From Streptomyces sp. NBC_01463 (GTDB lineage Bacteria > Actinomycetota > Actinomycetes > Streptomycetales > Streptomycetaceae), in contig CP109468.1 of assembly GCA_036227345.1 (NCBI GenBank), positions 6,696,001 through 6,760,000 of the forward strand: a stretch of DNA of 64,000 bases. Direction: 5' to 3'. A program made the translations under genes and the position numbers. Below, piece after piece: positions 17,220-25,203 of this stretch (positions are counted from its first letter, which is position 1; each line of letters starts with the position of its first letter). The notes beneath the pieces were generated by a model that saw only the letters and a program-made list of their open reading frames with translations, did not search any database and was not told the DNA's origin.

Positions 17220-18013
17220 CCGCCGCCACCGTTGCCGGGGTGCACACGCGGGAGGCCGGCGACCCCGCCGCCCCGCTGCTCCTCTGCCTGCACGGCATCG
17301 GCTCCTCGTCCGCCGCCTTCGCCCCTCAACTGGACCAACTCGCCGACCAGGTAAGGGTCGTGGCCTGGGACGCCCCGGGCTACGCGGACTCCGCCGACCC
17401 CGGCCACGCCCCCGGCCTCGACGGCTACGCCGACACCGCGGCCGCCCTCATCCGCGCCCACGGCGGCCCCGCCCACGTCCTCGGCGTCTCCTGGGGCGGC
17501 GTCATCGCGCTGCGCCTCGCCACCCGCCACCCGGACCTCGTCGCCTCGCTCGTCGTCGCCGACTCCAGCCGGGGCTCCGGGACCGACCCGGACAGGGCGA
17601 CGGCCATGCGCGGACGCGCCGAACAGCTGGCCGCCCAGGGCCCCGAGGCGTTCGCCGCCGCCCGCGGACCACGCCTCGTCTCCGCCGCCGCACCCCCCGC
17701 GCTCGTCGCACGCGTCGTCGCCACCATGGCCTCCTCCGTCCGCAGCCCCGGCTACGGATACGCCGCCGCGTCCATGGCCGAGGCCGACCTCACCGACGAC
17801 CTGCCCGCCATCACCGCACCGGCCCTCGTGCTGTGCGGCGAACAGGACACCGTCACCGGAACCGACGAGTCACAGGCCATCGCCGGCGGACTCACCAAGT
17901 CCGTCTACGTCACCCTCTCCGGCGCCGGACACCTCGCCAACCAGGAACGCCCCGAGGCCTTCAACGCCTGGGTCCGCGCCCACCTCCACGTCGTCGCCCG
18001 CGTCCCCGCGTAA
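17216..18013 (+). CDS. Alpha/beta-hydrolase, possible C-C bond hydrolase
   Basis: A 265-aa hydrolase starting at a GTG that overlaps the previous stop. The oxyanion-hole region LLLCLHGIGSSS is followed by nucleophile S92 in GVSWGG, acid D211 in CGEQDTV and base H239 in SGAGHLANQE. Length and motifs suit meta-cleavage-product hydrolases (BphD/MhpC) and also haloperoxidase-like or lactone hydrolases. Its place after an extradiol dioxygenase gene favours hydrolysis of a ring-cleavage product, with the exact substrate open. Confidence 0.85.
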   Translation: MTAATVAGVHTREAGDPAAPLLLCLHGIGSSSAAFAPQLDQLADQVRVVAWDAPGYADSADPGHAPGLDGYADTAAALIRAHGGPAHVLGVSWGGVIALRLATRHPDLVASLVVADSSRGSGTDPDRATAMRGRAEQLAAQGPEAFAAARGPRLVSAAAPPALVARVVATMASSVRSPGYGYAAASMAEADLTDDLPAITAPALVLCGEQDTVTGTDESQAIAGGLTKSVYVTLSGAGHLANQERPEAFNAWVRAHLHVVARVPA

Positions 18014-18055
18014 CGACGCCACCCCCAACCCCCACCACCGAACCGAGGAGCACCC

Positions 18056-18577
18056 GTGCCCATCGACAACACCCCGTACGAGACCGACGGCGACCTCGCG
18101 AAGTTCACCGACTCCCTCATCGCCACCAAGGACTCCCGCGAACCCGACTGGAACACCCTCTCCTTCCAGGAGAAGGCCGGCGCCCAGTACCGGCGCGCCC
18201 AGATCCGCTACGTCGGCTCCGGCGCCACCGGCAACCACGAGAACGACAACCGCATCCTCCCGTCCGGCGGCTTCACCCTCTCCAACATGCTGCTCCCGCC
18301 GGGCGCCGAAGGCCCCGAGCACACCCACCACGACGTCGAGGAGGCCTTCTTCGTCCTGGAGGGCCAGGTCAGGGTCGGCATCCACCGCGGCTCCGACGAG
18401 GCCGAATACCGCACCCTCGGCTACCGCGACATGATCGTCGTCCCCGCCGGAGTGGCCCGTTCGCTGAAGAACGAGGGCGACACCGACGCCCTGTTCTGCG
18501 TCATCATCGGCACCCGGAAGCCGCAGGTCCCCACCTACCCCGAGCACTCCCCGATGCACGGCATCACCCGCGACTGA
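18056..18577 (+). CDS. Cupin-domain protein
   Basis: A 173-aa single cupin. The metal-binding motif 1 is seen as PEHTHHDVEEAFFVLEGQVRVG-like sequence from about residue 88 (H89, H91, E96 region), and motif 2 as YRDMIVVPAGVARSLKN. Such proteins can be dioxygenases, isomerases or small-molecule sensors; which one cannot be read here. It starts at GTG after GAGGAGCACCC, 42 bp past the hydrolase, and its stop overlaps the next start (TGATG). By context it takes part in the same pathway. Confidence 0.85.
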   Translation: MPIDNTPYETDGDLAKFTDSLIATKDSREPDWNTLSFQEKAGAQYRRAQIRYVGSGATGNHENDNRILPSGGFTLSNMLLPPGAEGPEHTHHDVEEAFFVLEGQVRVGIHRGSDEAEYRTLGYRDMIVVPAGVARSLKNEGDTDALFCVIIGTRKPQVPTYPEHSPMHGITRD

Positions 18578-19335
18578 TGGCCGCCGACGACACCCCCCGT
18601 ACGGTCGTCGTCACCGGCGCCGGCCGCGGCCTGGGACTGGCCGCGGCCCGCCGGATCGGCAACGACGGCCACCGCGTCGTCATCGCCGAACTCGACGCGA
18701 CGACCGGCACGCAGGCCGCCGAGGAACTGCGCGCCGAGGGCATCACCGCCGACTTCCACCCGCTCGACGTCGCCGACCCGGCCTCCACCGCCGCACTGGC
18801 CGCCACCCTCGCCGAGGACGGCAGCAGGCTGTACGGACTGGTCAACAACGCCGGCCTCGCCAACGCGGTGGGCGGCAAACCGTTCCACGAGATCGACGTC
18901 GAGGCCTGGGACCGCATCATGACGGTCAACGCCCGCGGCCCCTGGCTCGTCGCCCGCGCCCTCCTCCCGCTCATGCGGGACCACGGCAGCGGACGCATCG
19001 TCAACCTCGCCTCGGACGCCGCCCTGTACGGATCGCCCCGGCTCGCCCACTACATCGCCTCCAAGGGCGCCGTGATCTCCCTGACCCGGGCCATGGCACG
19101 CGAGACCGGCGACTTCGGCATCACCGTCAACGCCGTCGCCCCCGGCCTCACGGAGGGGGAGTCCGCCGTGGACATCCCCGCAGAACGCCACGAGCTGTAC
19201 CGCCTGAACCGGGCGATCTCCCGCCCGCAGCAACCCGCCGACCTGGTCGGCCTGATCGCCTTCCTCATCGGCGACGAATCCGGCTACATCACGGGCCAGA
19301 CCTTCGCGGTCAACGGCGGCTTCACGATGCAGTGA
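18577..19335 (+). CDS. Short-chain dehydrogenase/reductase, canonical
   Basis: A 252-aa NAD(P)-dependent SDR. The cofactor motif TGAGRGLG lies at about 14-21, NNAG at about 88-91, and the catalytic residues S146, Y159 and K163 are all present (YIASK). The aspartate-type residue after beta-2 (AELDATTG) suggests NAD rather than NADP. Role in the cluster might be rearomatisation of a cis-diol or oxidation of an alcohol intermediate. Its stop is followed by a repeat-rich gap of 168 bp before the second SDR, the largest gap in the operon. Confidence 0.9.
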   Translation: MAADDTPRTVVVTGAGRGLGLAAARRIGNDGHRVVIAELDATTGTQAAEELRAEGITADFHPLDVADPASTAALAATLAEDGSRLYGLVNNAGLANAVGGKPFHEIDVEAWDRIMTVNARGPWLVARALLPLMRDHGSGRIVNLASDAALYGSPRLAHYIASKGAVISLTRAMARETGDFGITVNAVAPGLTEGESAVDIPAERHELYRLNRAISRPQQPADLVGLIAFLIGDESGYITGQTFAVNGGFTMQ

Positions 19336-19338
19336 GAA

Positions 19339-19426
19339 ACGAAACCGGTCCGGCACACATCCAAGCCGGTCCGGCGCAACCTCCAAGCCGGTCCGGCACA
19401 ACCTTCAAGCCCGTCCGGCGATTGAG
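19339..19426. repeat. Four degenerate 22-bp tandem units ending in a dispersed repeat
   Basis: Units begin at 19339, 19361, 19383 and 19405, exactly 22 bp apart, each with an AAGCCGGTCCGGC-like core. The last unit is the dispersed repeat TCAAGCCCGTCCGGCGATTG, also found at 24365 and 24418. It is followed by a palindrome around 19434-19455 (CACCGGGGTTCCGGTG). The array splits the catabolic operon between the two SDR genes. Confidence 0.85.
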
Positions 19427-19503
19427 GACACCCCCGCACCGGGGTTCCGGTGCCCCGCGGAGCCCCCGCACCCGCACCCCGCCCCCAACCCGCAAGGAAC
19501 CCC

Positions 19504-20289
19504 ATGGACCTCCGCCTGAAAGGCCACCGCATCCTCGTCACCGGCGGCAGCTCCGGCGTCGGCCTCGCCACCATCCGCATGCTGCTGGAAGAGGGCGCCC
19601 ACGTCGCCACCTGCGGCCGCCGCGCCGACGCCCTCGCCCGGGCCCTCGACGGCCTCGCCGGCCCGGACGTGCTCTACCACGCCCCCTGCGACGTCCGCGA
19701 CGAAGCCGCCGTACAGGCCTTCACCGAGGCCGCCGCCGACCACCTCGGCGGGCTGGACGGCCTCGTCAACAACGCCGGCGCCTCCCGGATGAAACCCTTC
19801 GCCGAGACCACCGCCGACGACTGGCGCGACGAACTGGAACTCAAGTTCTTCGGCGTCCTCAACCCCCTCAACGCCGCCCTGCCCCACCTCCGCGCCGCCG
19901 GCCACGCCTCCGTCGTCAACATCAACGCCGTCCTCGCCAAACAGCCCGAGACGGCGCTGATGACCACCAGCGCCGCCCGCGCCGGCATCCTCAACCTCTC
20001 CACCTCCCTGTCCAAGGAACTCGCCCCCGACGGCATCCGCGTCAACTCCGTCTGCCTCGGCCTCATCGACACCGGACAGTGGGAACGCCGCTACGCCGCC
20101 TCCGGCAGCCCACTCGACTACACCGCCTGGCAGACCGGCCTCGCCGCCGACCGAGGCATCGCGCTCGGCCGCCTCGGCAACGCCGGCGAAGTCGCGTACG
20201 CCGTCACCGCCCTCCTCTCACCCAGGGCCTCGTACATCACCGGCACCACCGTCGACGTCTGCGGCGGCGTCAACCGCGCCATCGCGTAA
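19504..20289 (+). CDS. SDR-fold protein lacking the catalytic tetrad
   Basis: A 261-aa protein with an intact Rossmann entry (TGGSSGVG at about 14-21) and NNAG (about 88-91), so it should still bind a dinucleotide. At the four positions of the SDR tetrad it has K114, A142, T155 and R159 in place of Asn, Ser, Tyr and Lys. The frame is clean and the rest of the fold is conserved, including CGGV near the C-terminus, so this is not a decayed gene. It may use another mechanism or be a structural partner. The ATG at 19504 follows GCAAGGAACCCC. Function unknown. Confidence 0.85.
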   Translation: MDLRLKGHRILVTGGSSGVGLATIRMLLEEGAHVATCGRRADALARALDGLAGPDVLYHAPCDVRDEAAVQAFTEAAADHLGGLDGLVNNAGASRMKPFAETTADDWRDELELKFFGVLNPLNAALPHLRAAGHASVVNINAVLAKQPETALMTTSAARAGILNLSTSLSKELAPDGIRVNSVCLGLIDTGQWERRYAASGSPLDYTAWQTGLAADRGIALGRLGNAGEVAYAVTALLSPRASYITGTTVDVCGGVNRAIA

Positions 20290-20321
20290 CCCCCCGTCCC
20301 AGAGACCCAGGAGCACCCGAC

Positions 20322-21992
20322 ATGACCCCACCCAACGGCGGCGACCTGCTCGTCGAGACGCTGCGCGGACTCGGCGTCGACACGGTGTTCGGCATCGTCA
20401 GCGTGCACAACCTGCCGCTCGTCGAAGCCGTCGACCGCGACCTGCGCTTCGTGCCCGTCCGCCACGAAGCCGCCGCGGTCAACGCCGCCGACGGCTACGC
20501 CCGCGCCACCGGCAGCCTCGGCTGCGCCCTCACCAGCACCGGCACGGGAGCGGGCAACGCCGCGGGCTCCCTCATCGAGTCCCTCAGCTCCGGCACCCCC
20601 GTCCTGCACATCACCGGACAGATCGACAGCGAACACCTCGGCTCCGGACGCGGCTTCATCCACGAGACCAAGGACCAGCTCGGCATGCTCCGCGCGGTCT
20701 CCACCCACGCCGTCACCGTCACCGACGCCGTGGACGCGGGCGACATCCTCCGCGACGCGGCGGCCCGCGCCCTCACCGCACCGCACGGCCCGGTCAGCGT
20801 CGAATGGCCCATCGACCTGCAGTTCGCCCCCCAGCAGCTCACCGGCACCCCCGTGCCGAAGCCGGCCGTCCCCGCCCTGCCCGACCCGGCACTCCTCGAC
20901 GAAGCGGCCGCCCTGCTGTCCGCCGCCCGCCGCCCCCTCGTCTGGGCCGGCGGCGGAGCCAACAGCGCCCGCCCCGAACTCGCCGCGCTCCTCGACGCAC
21001 TGAACGCCGGACTCGTCACCTCCAACTCCGGCCGCGGCTCCGTCCCCGAATCCGACGACCGCGTCCTCGGCAACTACGCCACCGCACCCGCCGGCCGCGC
21101 CCTGCTCGCCGAGGCCGACGTCCTGCTCTCCATCGGCACCCACTTCCGCTCCAACGAGACCGCCGACTACAGCCTCGGACTCCCGCCCGTCCACATCCAG
21201 CTGGACCTGGACCCGGCAGCCCCCGGCCGCGTGTACCCCGCCACCTGCGCCCTCCACGGCGACGCCGCCACCGTCCTCGCCGCACTCCTGGGACGCGTCA
21301 CCAGCGGCGGTACGGAGACGAGCTGGCCGGACCGCGTACGCAGGGCCCGCACCGACGCCCGCACCGCACAGCGCCACGCCATCGGACCCCAGGCCGCCGT
21401 CAACGACGCGATCCGCGACGCCTGCCCGCCCGGCTCCGTCATCGCCCGCGACGTCACCATCCCCTCCTCCACCTGGGGAAACCGGCTCCTGGAGATCACC
21501 GACCCGGCCACCAACGTGTTCCCCCGCGGCGGCGGCATCGGACAGGGCCTCGCCATGGGCATCGGCGCCGCACTCGGCCGCCCCTCCACCCCCACCGTCG
21601 TCATCGCGGGCGACGGCGGCCTCGCCGTCCACCTCGGCGAACTCCTCACCCTCGCCCAGGAGAAGCCCGACCTCACGCTCCTCGTCTTCAACGACGGCGG
21701 CTACGGCGTCCTGCGCAACATGCAGGACAACCACTTCCCCCGCCGCTCCGGAGTCGACCTCACCACCCCCGACTTCGCCCTCCTCGCCGCCGCCGTCGGC
21801 CTCCCGTACGCCCGGATCGCCGCCGAAGCCGACGCCGGACCCGTCATCAGGGCCGCCACCGCGTCCCCCGGCCCCACCCTCGTCGAGATCGACCTCGCCG
21901 CGCTCGGCCCGATGAACACCCCGTTCACCCCGCCGGTCAAGCTCCCCGCGACCGCCACCGATACCTCAGGAGAAGGAGGCAACCCGTCATGA
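20322..21992 (+). CDS. Thiamine-diphosphate-dependent enzyme, acetolactate-synthase-like
   Basis: A 556-aa three-domain ThDP enzyme. The N-terminal Pyr domain carries the activating glutamate E49 (VRHEAAAVNAADGYAR). The middle domain follows at about 190-320. The C-terminal PP domain has the metal/ThDP signature GDGG at 430 through N457 (FNDGGYG). Relatives include acetolactate synthase, benzoylformate decarboxylase and 2-hydroxyacyl lyases. No regulatory subunit is nearby and ilvB is normally elsewhere, so decarboxylation or carboligation of a 2-oxo acid in the pathway is more likely. It has a CAGGAG Shine-Dalgarno, and its stop overlaps the reductase start. Confidence 0.88.
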   Translation: MTPPNGGDLLVETLRGLGVDTVFGIVSVHNLPLVEAVDRDLRFVPVRHEAAAVNAADGYARATGSLGCALTSTGTGAGNAAGSLIESLSSGTPVLHITGQIDSEHLGSGRGFIHETKDQLGMLRAVSTHAVTVTDAVDAGDILRDAAARALTAPHGPVSVEWPIDLQFAPQQLTGTPVPKPAVPALPDPALLDEAAALLSAARRPLVWAGGGANSARPELAALLDALNAGLVTSNSGRGSVPESDDRVLGNYATAPAGRALLAEADVLLSIGTHFRSNETADYSLGLPPVHIQLDLDPAAPGRVYPATCALHGDAATVLAALLGRVTSGGTETSWPDRVRRARTDARTAQRHAIGPQAAVNDAIRDACPPGSVIARDVTIPSSTWGNRLLEITDPATNVFPRGGGIGQGLAMGIGAALGRPSTPTVVIAGDGGLAVHLGELLTLAQEKPDLTLLVFNDGGYGVLRNMQDNHFPRRSGVDLTTPDFALLAAAVGLPYARIAAEADAGPVIRAATASPGPTLVEIDLAALGPMNTPFTPPVKLPATATDTSGEGGNPS

Positions 21993-22951
21993 CGCCCGCC
22001 GAGGAACCCCGGCTCGACCTGCTCGTCCACCGCATGACCTGGGAGGCCGACGGAGTCCTGAGCATCGAACTCGTCCACCCCGCGGGCGACCCGCTCCCCG
22101 CCTGGCGGCCCGGCGCCCACATCGACGTGCACACCGGCGGACACATCCGCCAGTACTCCCTGTGCTCCGACCCCGACGACACCACCCGCTGGCGCATCGG
22201 CATCCTCCGCGAACCCGCCTCCCGCGGCGGCTCCGCCCACGTCCACACCCAGCTCCGCCCCGGCCAGACCCTCCATGTCCAGGGTCCCCGCAACCACTTC
22301 GAGCTCGACCCGGCGGGCGACGCCACCGGTTACCTCTTCATCGCCGGCGGCATCGGCATCACCCCGCTCCTCGCCATGGCCCGCGAGGCCGCCCGCACCG
22401 GCACCCCGTGGCGCCTCGTCCACGGCGGCCGCACCCGCACCTCCCTGGCCTTCGGCGCCGAACTCACCGCACTGGCCGGACTCCCGGGCGGCACAGTCGA
22501 ATTCGTCCCGCAGGACGAACACGGCCACCTCGACCTCGACACCCTCCTCGGCGACCTCGCCCCCGGCACCCAGGTCTACTGCTGCGGACCCGAACCCCTC
22601 CTCGCCGCCGTCGAGGAACGCCACCCCGGCGCCCGCACCGAACGCTTCGCCGCACCCGCCGCCGCACCCCGCGACGGCGCGGACAGCGCCTTCGACCTCG
22701 TCTGCTCCCGCACCGGACGCACCGTCGAGGTCGCTCCCGGCACCTCCGCACTCGACGCACTGGAGAGCGCGGGCATCCCCGTCGCCTCCTCCTGCCGCGA
22801 CGGCATCTGCGGCACCTGCGAGACCAAGGTCCTCGAAGGCACCCCCGACCACCGCGACTTCCTGCTCACCGACACCGAACGCGAAGCCGGCGCCTCGATG
22901 ATGCTCTGCGTCTCCCGCGCCCGGACCCCCCGCCTCGTACTCGACCTCTGA
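21989..22951 (+). CDS. Oxygenase reductase, PDR/VanB type (FMN, NAD(P)H, [2Fe-2S])
   Basis: A 320-aa electron-transfer protein with three domains in the phthalate-dioxygenase-reductase order: flavin-binding barrel (RQYSLCSDP at about 51-59), NAD-binding domain (FIAGGIGITPLLAMA) and C-terminal plant-type ferredoxin. The cluster-binding cysteines are C269, C274, C277 and C307. It should pass electrons from NAD(P)H to the Rieske oxygenase encoded two genes later. The domain order matches VanB, the partner of vanillate demethylase. It overlaps the ThDP gene by ATGA and has a strong AGGAG leader. Confidence 0.93.
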   Translation: MTPAEEPRLDLLVHRMTWEADGVLSIELVHPAGDPLPAWRPGAHIDVHTGGHIRQYSLCSDPDDTTRWRIGILREPASRGGSAHVHTQLRPGQTLHVQGPRNHFELDPAGDATGYLFIAGGIGITPLLAMAREAARTGTPWRLVHGGRTRTSLAFGAELTALAGLPGGTVEFVPQDEHGHLDLDTLLGDLAPGTQVYCCGPEPLLAAVEERHPGARTERFAAPAAAPRDGADSAFDLVCSRTGRTVEVAPGTSALDALESAGIPVASSCRDGICGTCETKVLEGTPDHRDFLLTDTEREAGASMMLCVSRARTPRLVLDL

Positions 22952-22988
22952 ACCCCTCCGAACGAACCCCTACCGAAGGGATGCGGAC

Positions 22989-23219
22989 ATGACCACCCCG
23001 ACCACCCCGCAGTACCTCGACCCGAACCAGGCACGCACCACCGAGCCCACCCCGTACGAGAAGAAGCTCGCCGCGGTGATCGAAGAGGTCTTCGGCAGCG
23101 GAGCCCACGACCTGCCCGGCCTCGTCGCCGGACTCAACGCCCGCGACCTGCCCGCACCCGACGGCACCCCGTGGACCGAGGAAACCTTCCGCAACGAGAT
23201 GCGACGACTGGGAGCGTGA
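22989..23219 (+). CDS. Small HTH-like protein between reductase and oxygenase genes
   Basis: A 76-aa acidic protein. Residues about 22-76 form three predicted helices, including a DLPGLVAGLNARDLPAPDG turn and a WTEETFRNEMRRLGA end. This resembles the helix-turn-helix part of serine recombinases, but there is no catalytic domain. It sits 37 bp after the reductase and only 7 bp before the oxygenase gene, so it is part of the same unit. It may be an accessory subunit of the oxygenase system or a small regulator. I do not know a proven function. Confidence 0.75.
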   Translation: MTTPTTPQYLDPNQARTTEPTPYEKKLAAVIEEVFGSGAHDLPGLVAGLNARDLPAPDGTPWTEETFRNEMRRLGA

Positions 23220-23226
23220 GCCGATC

Positions 23227-24294
23227 ATGACCACCGACACCACCACCGCGGACCCGGGCACCCCCACCCGCCCCTCCGAGGTCGCCCGCCCCGGCCGGCG
23301 CACCGCCGACAAGCTCTTCGCCACCGGCATCCGCAACCAGTGGTACGCCGTCTGCCCCTCCGGCTTCGTCCCCGCGGGCGGCATGAAGCGCCTCACCCTC
23401 CTCGGCGAGGAATGGGTCCTCTTCCGCCGTGCCGACGGCACCCTCCACATGCTGGAGGACCGCTGCCCCCACCGCGGCGCCCGCCTCTCCCTCGGCAAGC
23501 ACCTCGGCGACCGCATCGCCTGCTGGTACCACGGCGTCCAGGTCGACGGCACCGGCACCGTCGCCGCCGTCCCCGGCCTGCCCGGCTGCAACCTCGAAGG
23601 CAAGCAGCTCGTCGCCGCCCCGCACGTCATCGAGACCGGCGGCGGCATCCTCGCCTACTTCGGCGACGAGGAGCACCCCGAACCGGCACCGCTCGTACTT
23701 CCCGAACCCCTCACCGACCCCGGCACCTCCGCGTTCCTCTGCTACGCCGAGTGGAACGTCAACTGGCGCTACGCGGTGGAGAACCTCCTCGACCCCATGC
23801 ACGGATCGTTTCTCCACCGCGACTCGCACAGCATGGCCGAGGGCCAGACCACCGCACGCTTCCGCATCCGGGAGACCGAGCGCGGCTTCTTCTTCGAGAA
23901 GACCGACCAGACCGGCGTCAACTTCGACTGGGTCGAACTCTGCCGCACCGGCGTCGACTGGGTCGACCTCACCATCCCGTACCCGCCGACCGCCGGCCCC
24001 GGCGGACCCTTCGGCATCGTCGGCATGGCCACGCCCATCGACGAGAACCGCTGCGCCGTCTTCTTCTGGCGCTACCGCAAGGTCACGGACTGGCAGCGCG
24101 ACACCTGGCGCTTCCTCTACAAGACGCTCCTGGAGGACCGCCACTGGGAGGTCCTCGAACAGGACCGCATCATGCTGGAGGACCTGCGCACGGACGCCGA
24201 CCAGGCGGAGAACCTCTACCAGCACGACCTGGGCGTGGTCCGCGTCCGCCGCATGTACCGCACGGAGGCGGAAGCACAGGCAACGAAGGCCTGA
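23227..24294 (+). CDS. Rieske non-heme iron oxygenase, large subunit
   Basis: A 355-aa terminal oxygenase. The Rieske [2Fe-2S] ligands are C80, H82, C99 and H102 (CPHRG and CWYHG, 16 residues apart). The mononuclear iron site is D189-x2-H192-x4-H197 (LLDPMHGSFLHRDSH), with D313 or D319 as the third ligand. No small subunit gene is present, as in the one-component VanA-type oxygenases that demethylate or hydroxylate aromatic acids or quaternary amines. Together with the VanB-type reductase it should start the pathway by hydroxylating or O-/N-demethylating the substrate. It is the last gene of the operon. Confidence 0.93.
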   Translation: MTTDTTTADPGTPTRPSEVARPGRRTADKLFATGIRNQWYAVCPSGFVPAGGMKRLTLLGEEWVLFRRADGTLHMLEDRCPHRGARLSLGKHLGDRIACWYHGVQVDGTGTVAAVPGLPGCNLEGKQLVAAPHVIETGGGILAYFGDEEHPEPAPLVLPEPLTDPGTSAFLCYAEWNVNWRYAVENLLDPMHGSFLHRDSHSMAEGQTTARFRIRETERGFFFEKTDQTGVNFDWVELCRTGVDWVDLTIPYPPTAGPGGPFGIVGMATPIDENRCAVFFWRYRKVTDWQRDTWRFLYKTLLEDRHWEVLEQDRIMLEDLRTDADQAENLYQHDLGVVRVRRMYRTEAEAQATKA

Positions 24295-24301
24295 CCGCCT
24301 C

Positions 24302-24475
24302 GGGTCCTCAATCGCCGGCAGCACAGCCCGCCACCGGCACGCTCAAGCCGGACACCGGCAAAAATCAAGCCCGTCCGGCGATTGAGGACACGTGCACCCG
24401 GGGCAACAGTGCCCAAATCAAGCCCGTCCGGCGATTGAGGACACCCCCCGCACCGGGGCCCCGGTGCCCCCGCGG
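24302..24475. repeat. Dispersed repeat cluster at the operon end
   Basis: Two perfect 30-bp copies, 24362-24391 and 24415-24444, share the core TCAAGCCCGTCCGGCGATTG with the copy at 19405. A partial unit starts 22 bp before the first at 24343, and an inverted piece, GTCCTCAATCGCCGGC, is at 24304-24319. A palindrome around 24450-24467 (GCACCGGGGCCCCGGTGC) ends the block. The region lies between the convergent Rieske and MarR genes and probably also serves as terminator. Confidence 0.85.
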
Positions 24476-24508
24476 AGCGCCCCCGCCAAGCCCGCCCCCG
24501 CCAAACCG

Positions 24509-25075
24509 CTACGCCCCCGACTCCGCAGCCAGCACAGACCGCTCAAGCTTCTCCAGCAACCCCGCCAACTGCCCGCACTCCGCCGCGGTCAGCCCCGCCA
24601 GCATCCGCCGCTCGTTGTCCAGATGCTCCGAGAACAGTTCGTCGATCACCGACAGCCCCTCGTCCGTCAGCCGCGAGTGCACCACCCGGCGGTCCTCCGG
24701 ATCCCGCTCCCGCCGGATCAGCCCGTCCTTCTCCAGACGGTCGATCCGCAACGTGACCCCCGCCGAGCTGATCAGCCCGGAATCGGCCAGCTCACCCGCC
24801 GTACGCCGGAACGGCGCCCCCGCCCTGCGCAGCGCCGTCAGCACATCGAACCCGGCCATCGACAGCCCCTTGCGCTCCACCGGCCGCGAGATCGCCGCGC
24901 TGTACCGCAGGAACGCCCGGTGCAGCCGGCCGAACACCTCCAGCGGAGCCGTGTCCAGCTCGGGCCGCTCCCGCCGCCAGTCCGCCACGATCGACGCCAC
25001 CGCGTCCTCCCGCGGCGCGGACCCGGCCGGCCCCGCAGATGCCGCGGACCCCGCGGACGCCTGGTTCTTCGCCAT
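24509..25075 (-). CDS. MarR-family transcriptional regulator
   Basis: A 188-aa winged-helix regulator. The core (about 50-150) reads LSMAGFDVLTALRRAGAPFRRTAGELAD, then SAGVTLRIDRLEKDGLIRRERDPEDRRVVHSRLTDEG, the diagnostic wing. The frame is open to a TTG at 25111, but the ATG at 25075 is preferred because GGAGGA precedes it by nine bases. It is read toward the catabolic operon and is the only regulator gene in the cluster, so it is the best candidate to bind the operators at 13754 and 13845 and release on binding an aromatic ligand. A possible autoregulatory dyad lies at 25108-25120. Confidence 0.9.
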   Translation of the reverse strand: MAKNQASAGSAASAGPAGSAPREDAVASIVADWRRERPELDTAPLEVFGRLHRAFLRYSAAISRPVERKGLSMAGFDVLTALRRAGAPFRRTAGELADSGLISSAGVTLRIDRLEKDGLIRRERDPEDRRVVHSRLTDEGLSVIDELFSEHLDNERRMLAGLTAAECGQLAGLLEKLERSVLAAESGA

Positions 25076-25107
25076 CCCGGGCACTCCTCCGTACAGGTAC
25101 ACCGTCA

Positions 25108-25120
25108 TCAAGAATCTTAG
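25108..25120. promoter_or_regulatory. Possible MarR autoregulatory dyad
   Basis: TCAAGAATCTTAG is an imperfect palindrome (core AAGAATCTT) 32 bp before the MarR start. On the minus strand it reads CTAAGATTCTTGA and contains a -10-like TAAGAT. It shares the TAAG...CTT architecture with operators 1 and 2 but not their full sequence. Confidence 0.35.
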
Positions 25121-25203
25121 CCCTCAAAGGACGACGTCGGCCCCCGTCAGCCCAGCGAGAACCCGCCTGCACACCGCACCCCGCATACGGCAGCATGGCC
25201 CCC

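Noticed and set aside
19336..24475. CRISPR array from the repeated units
   Set aside because: Units are tandem without spacers or few and dispersed, palindromic at the end, and no cas genes are present.
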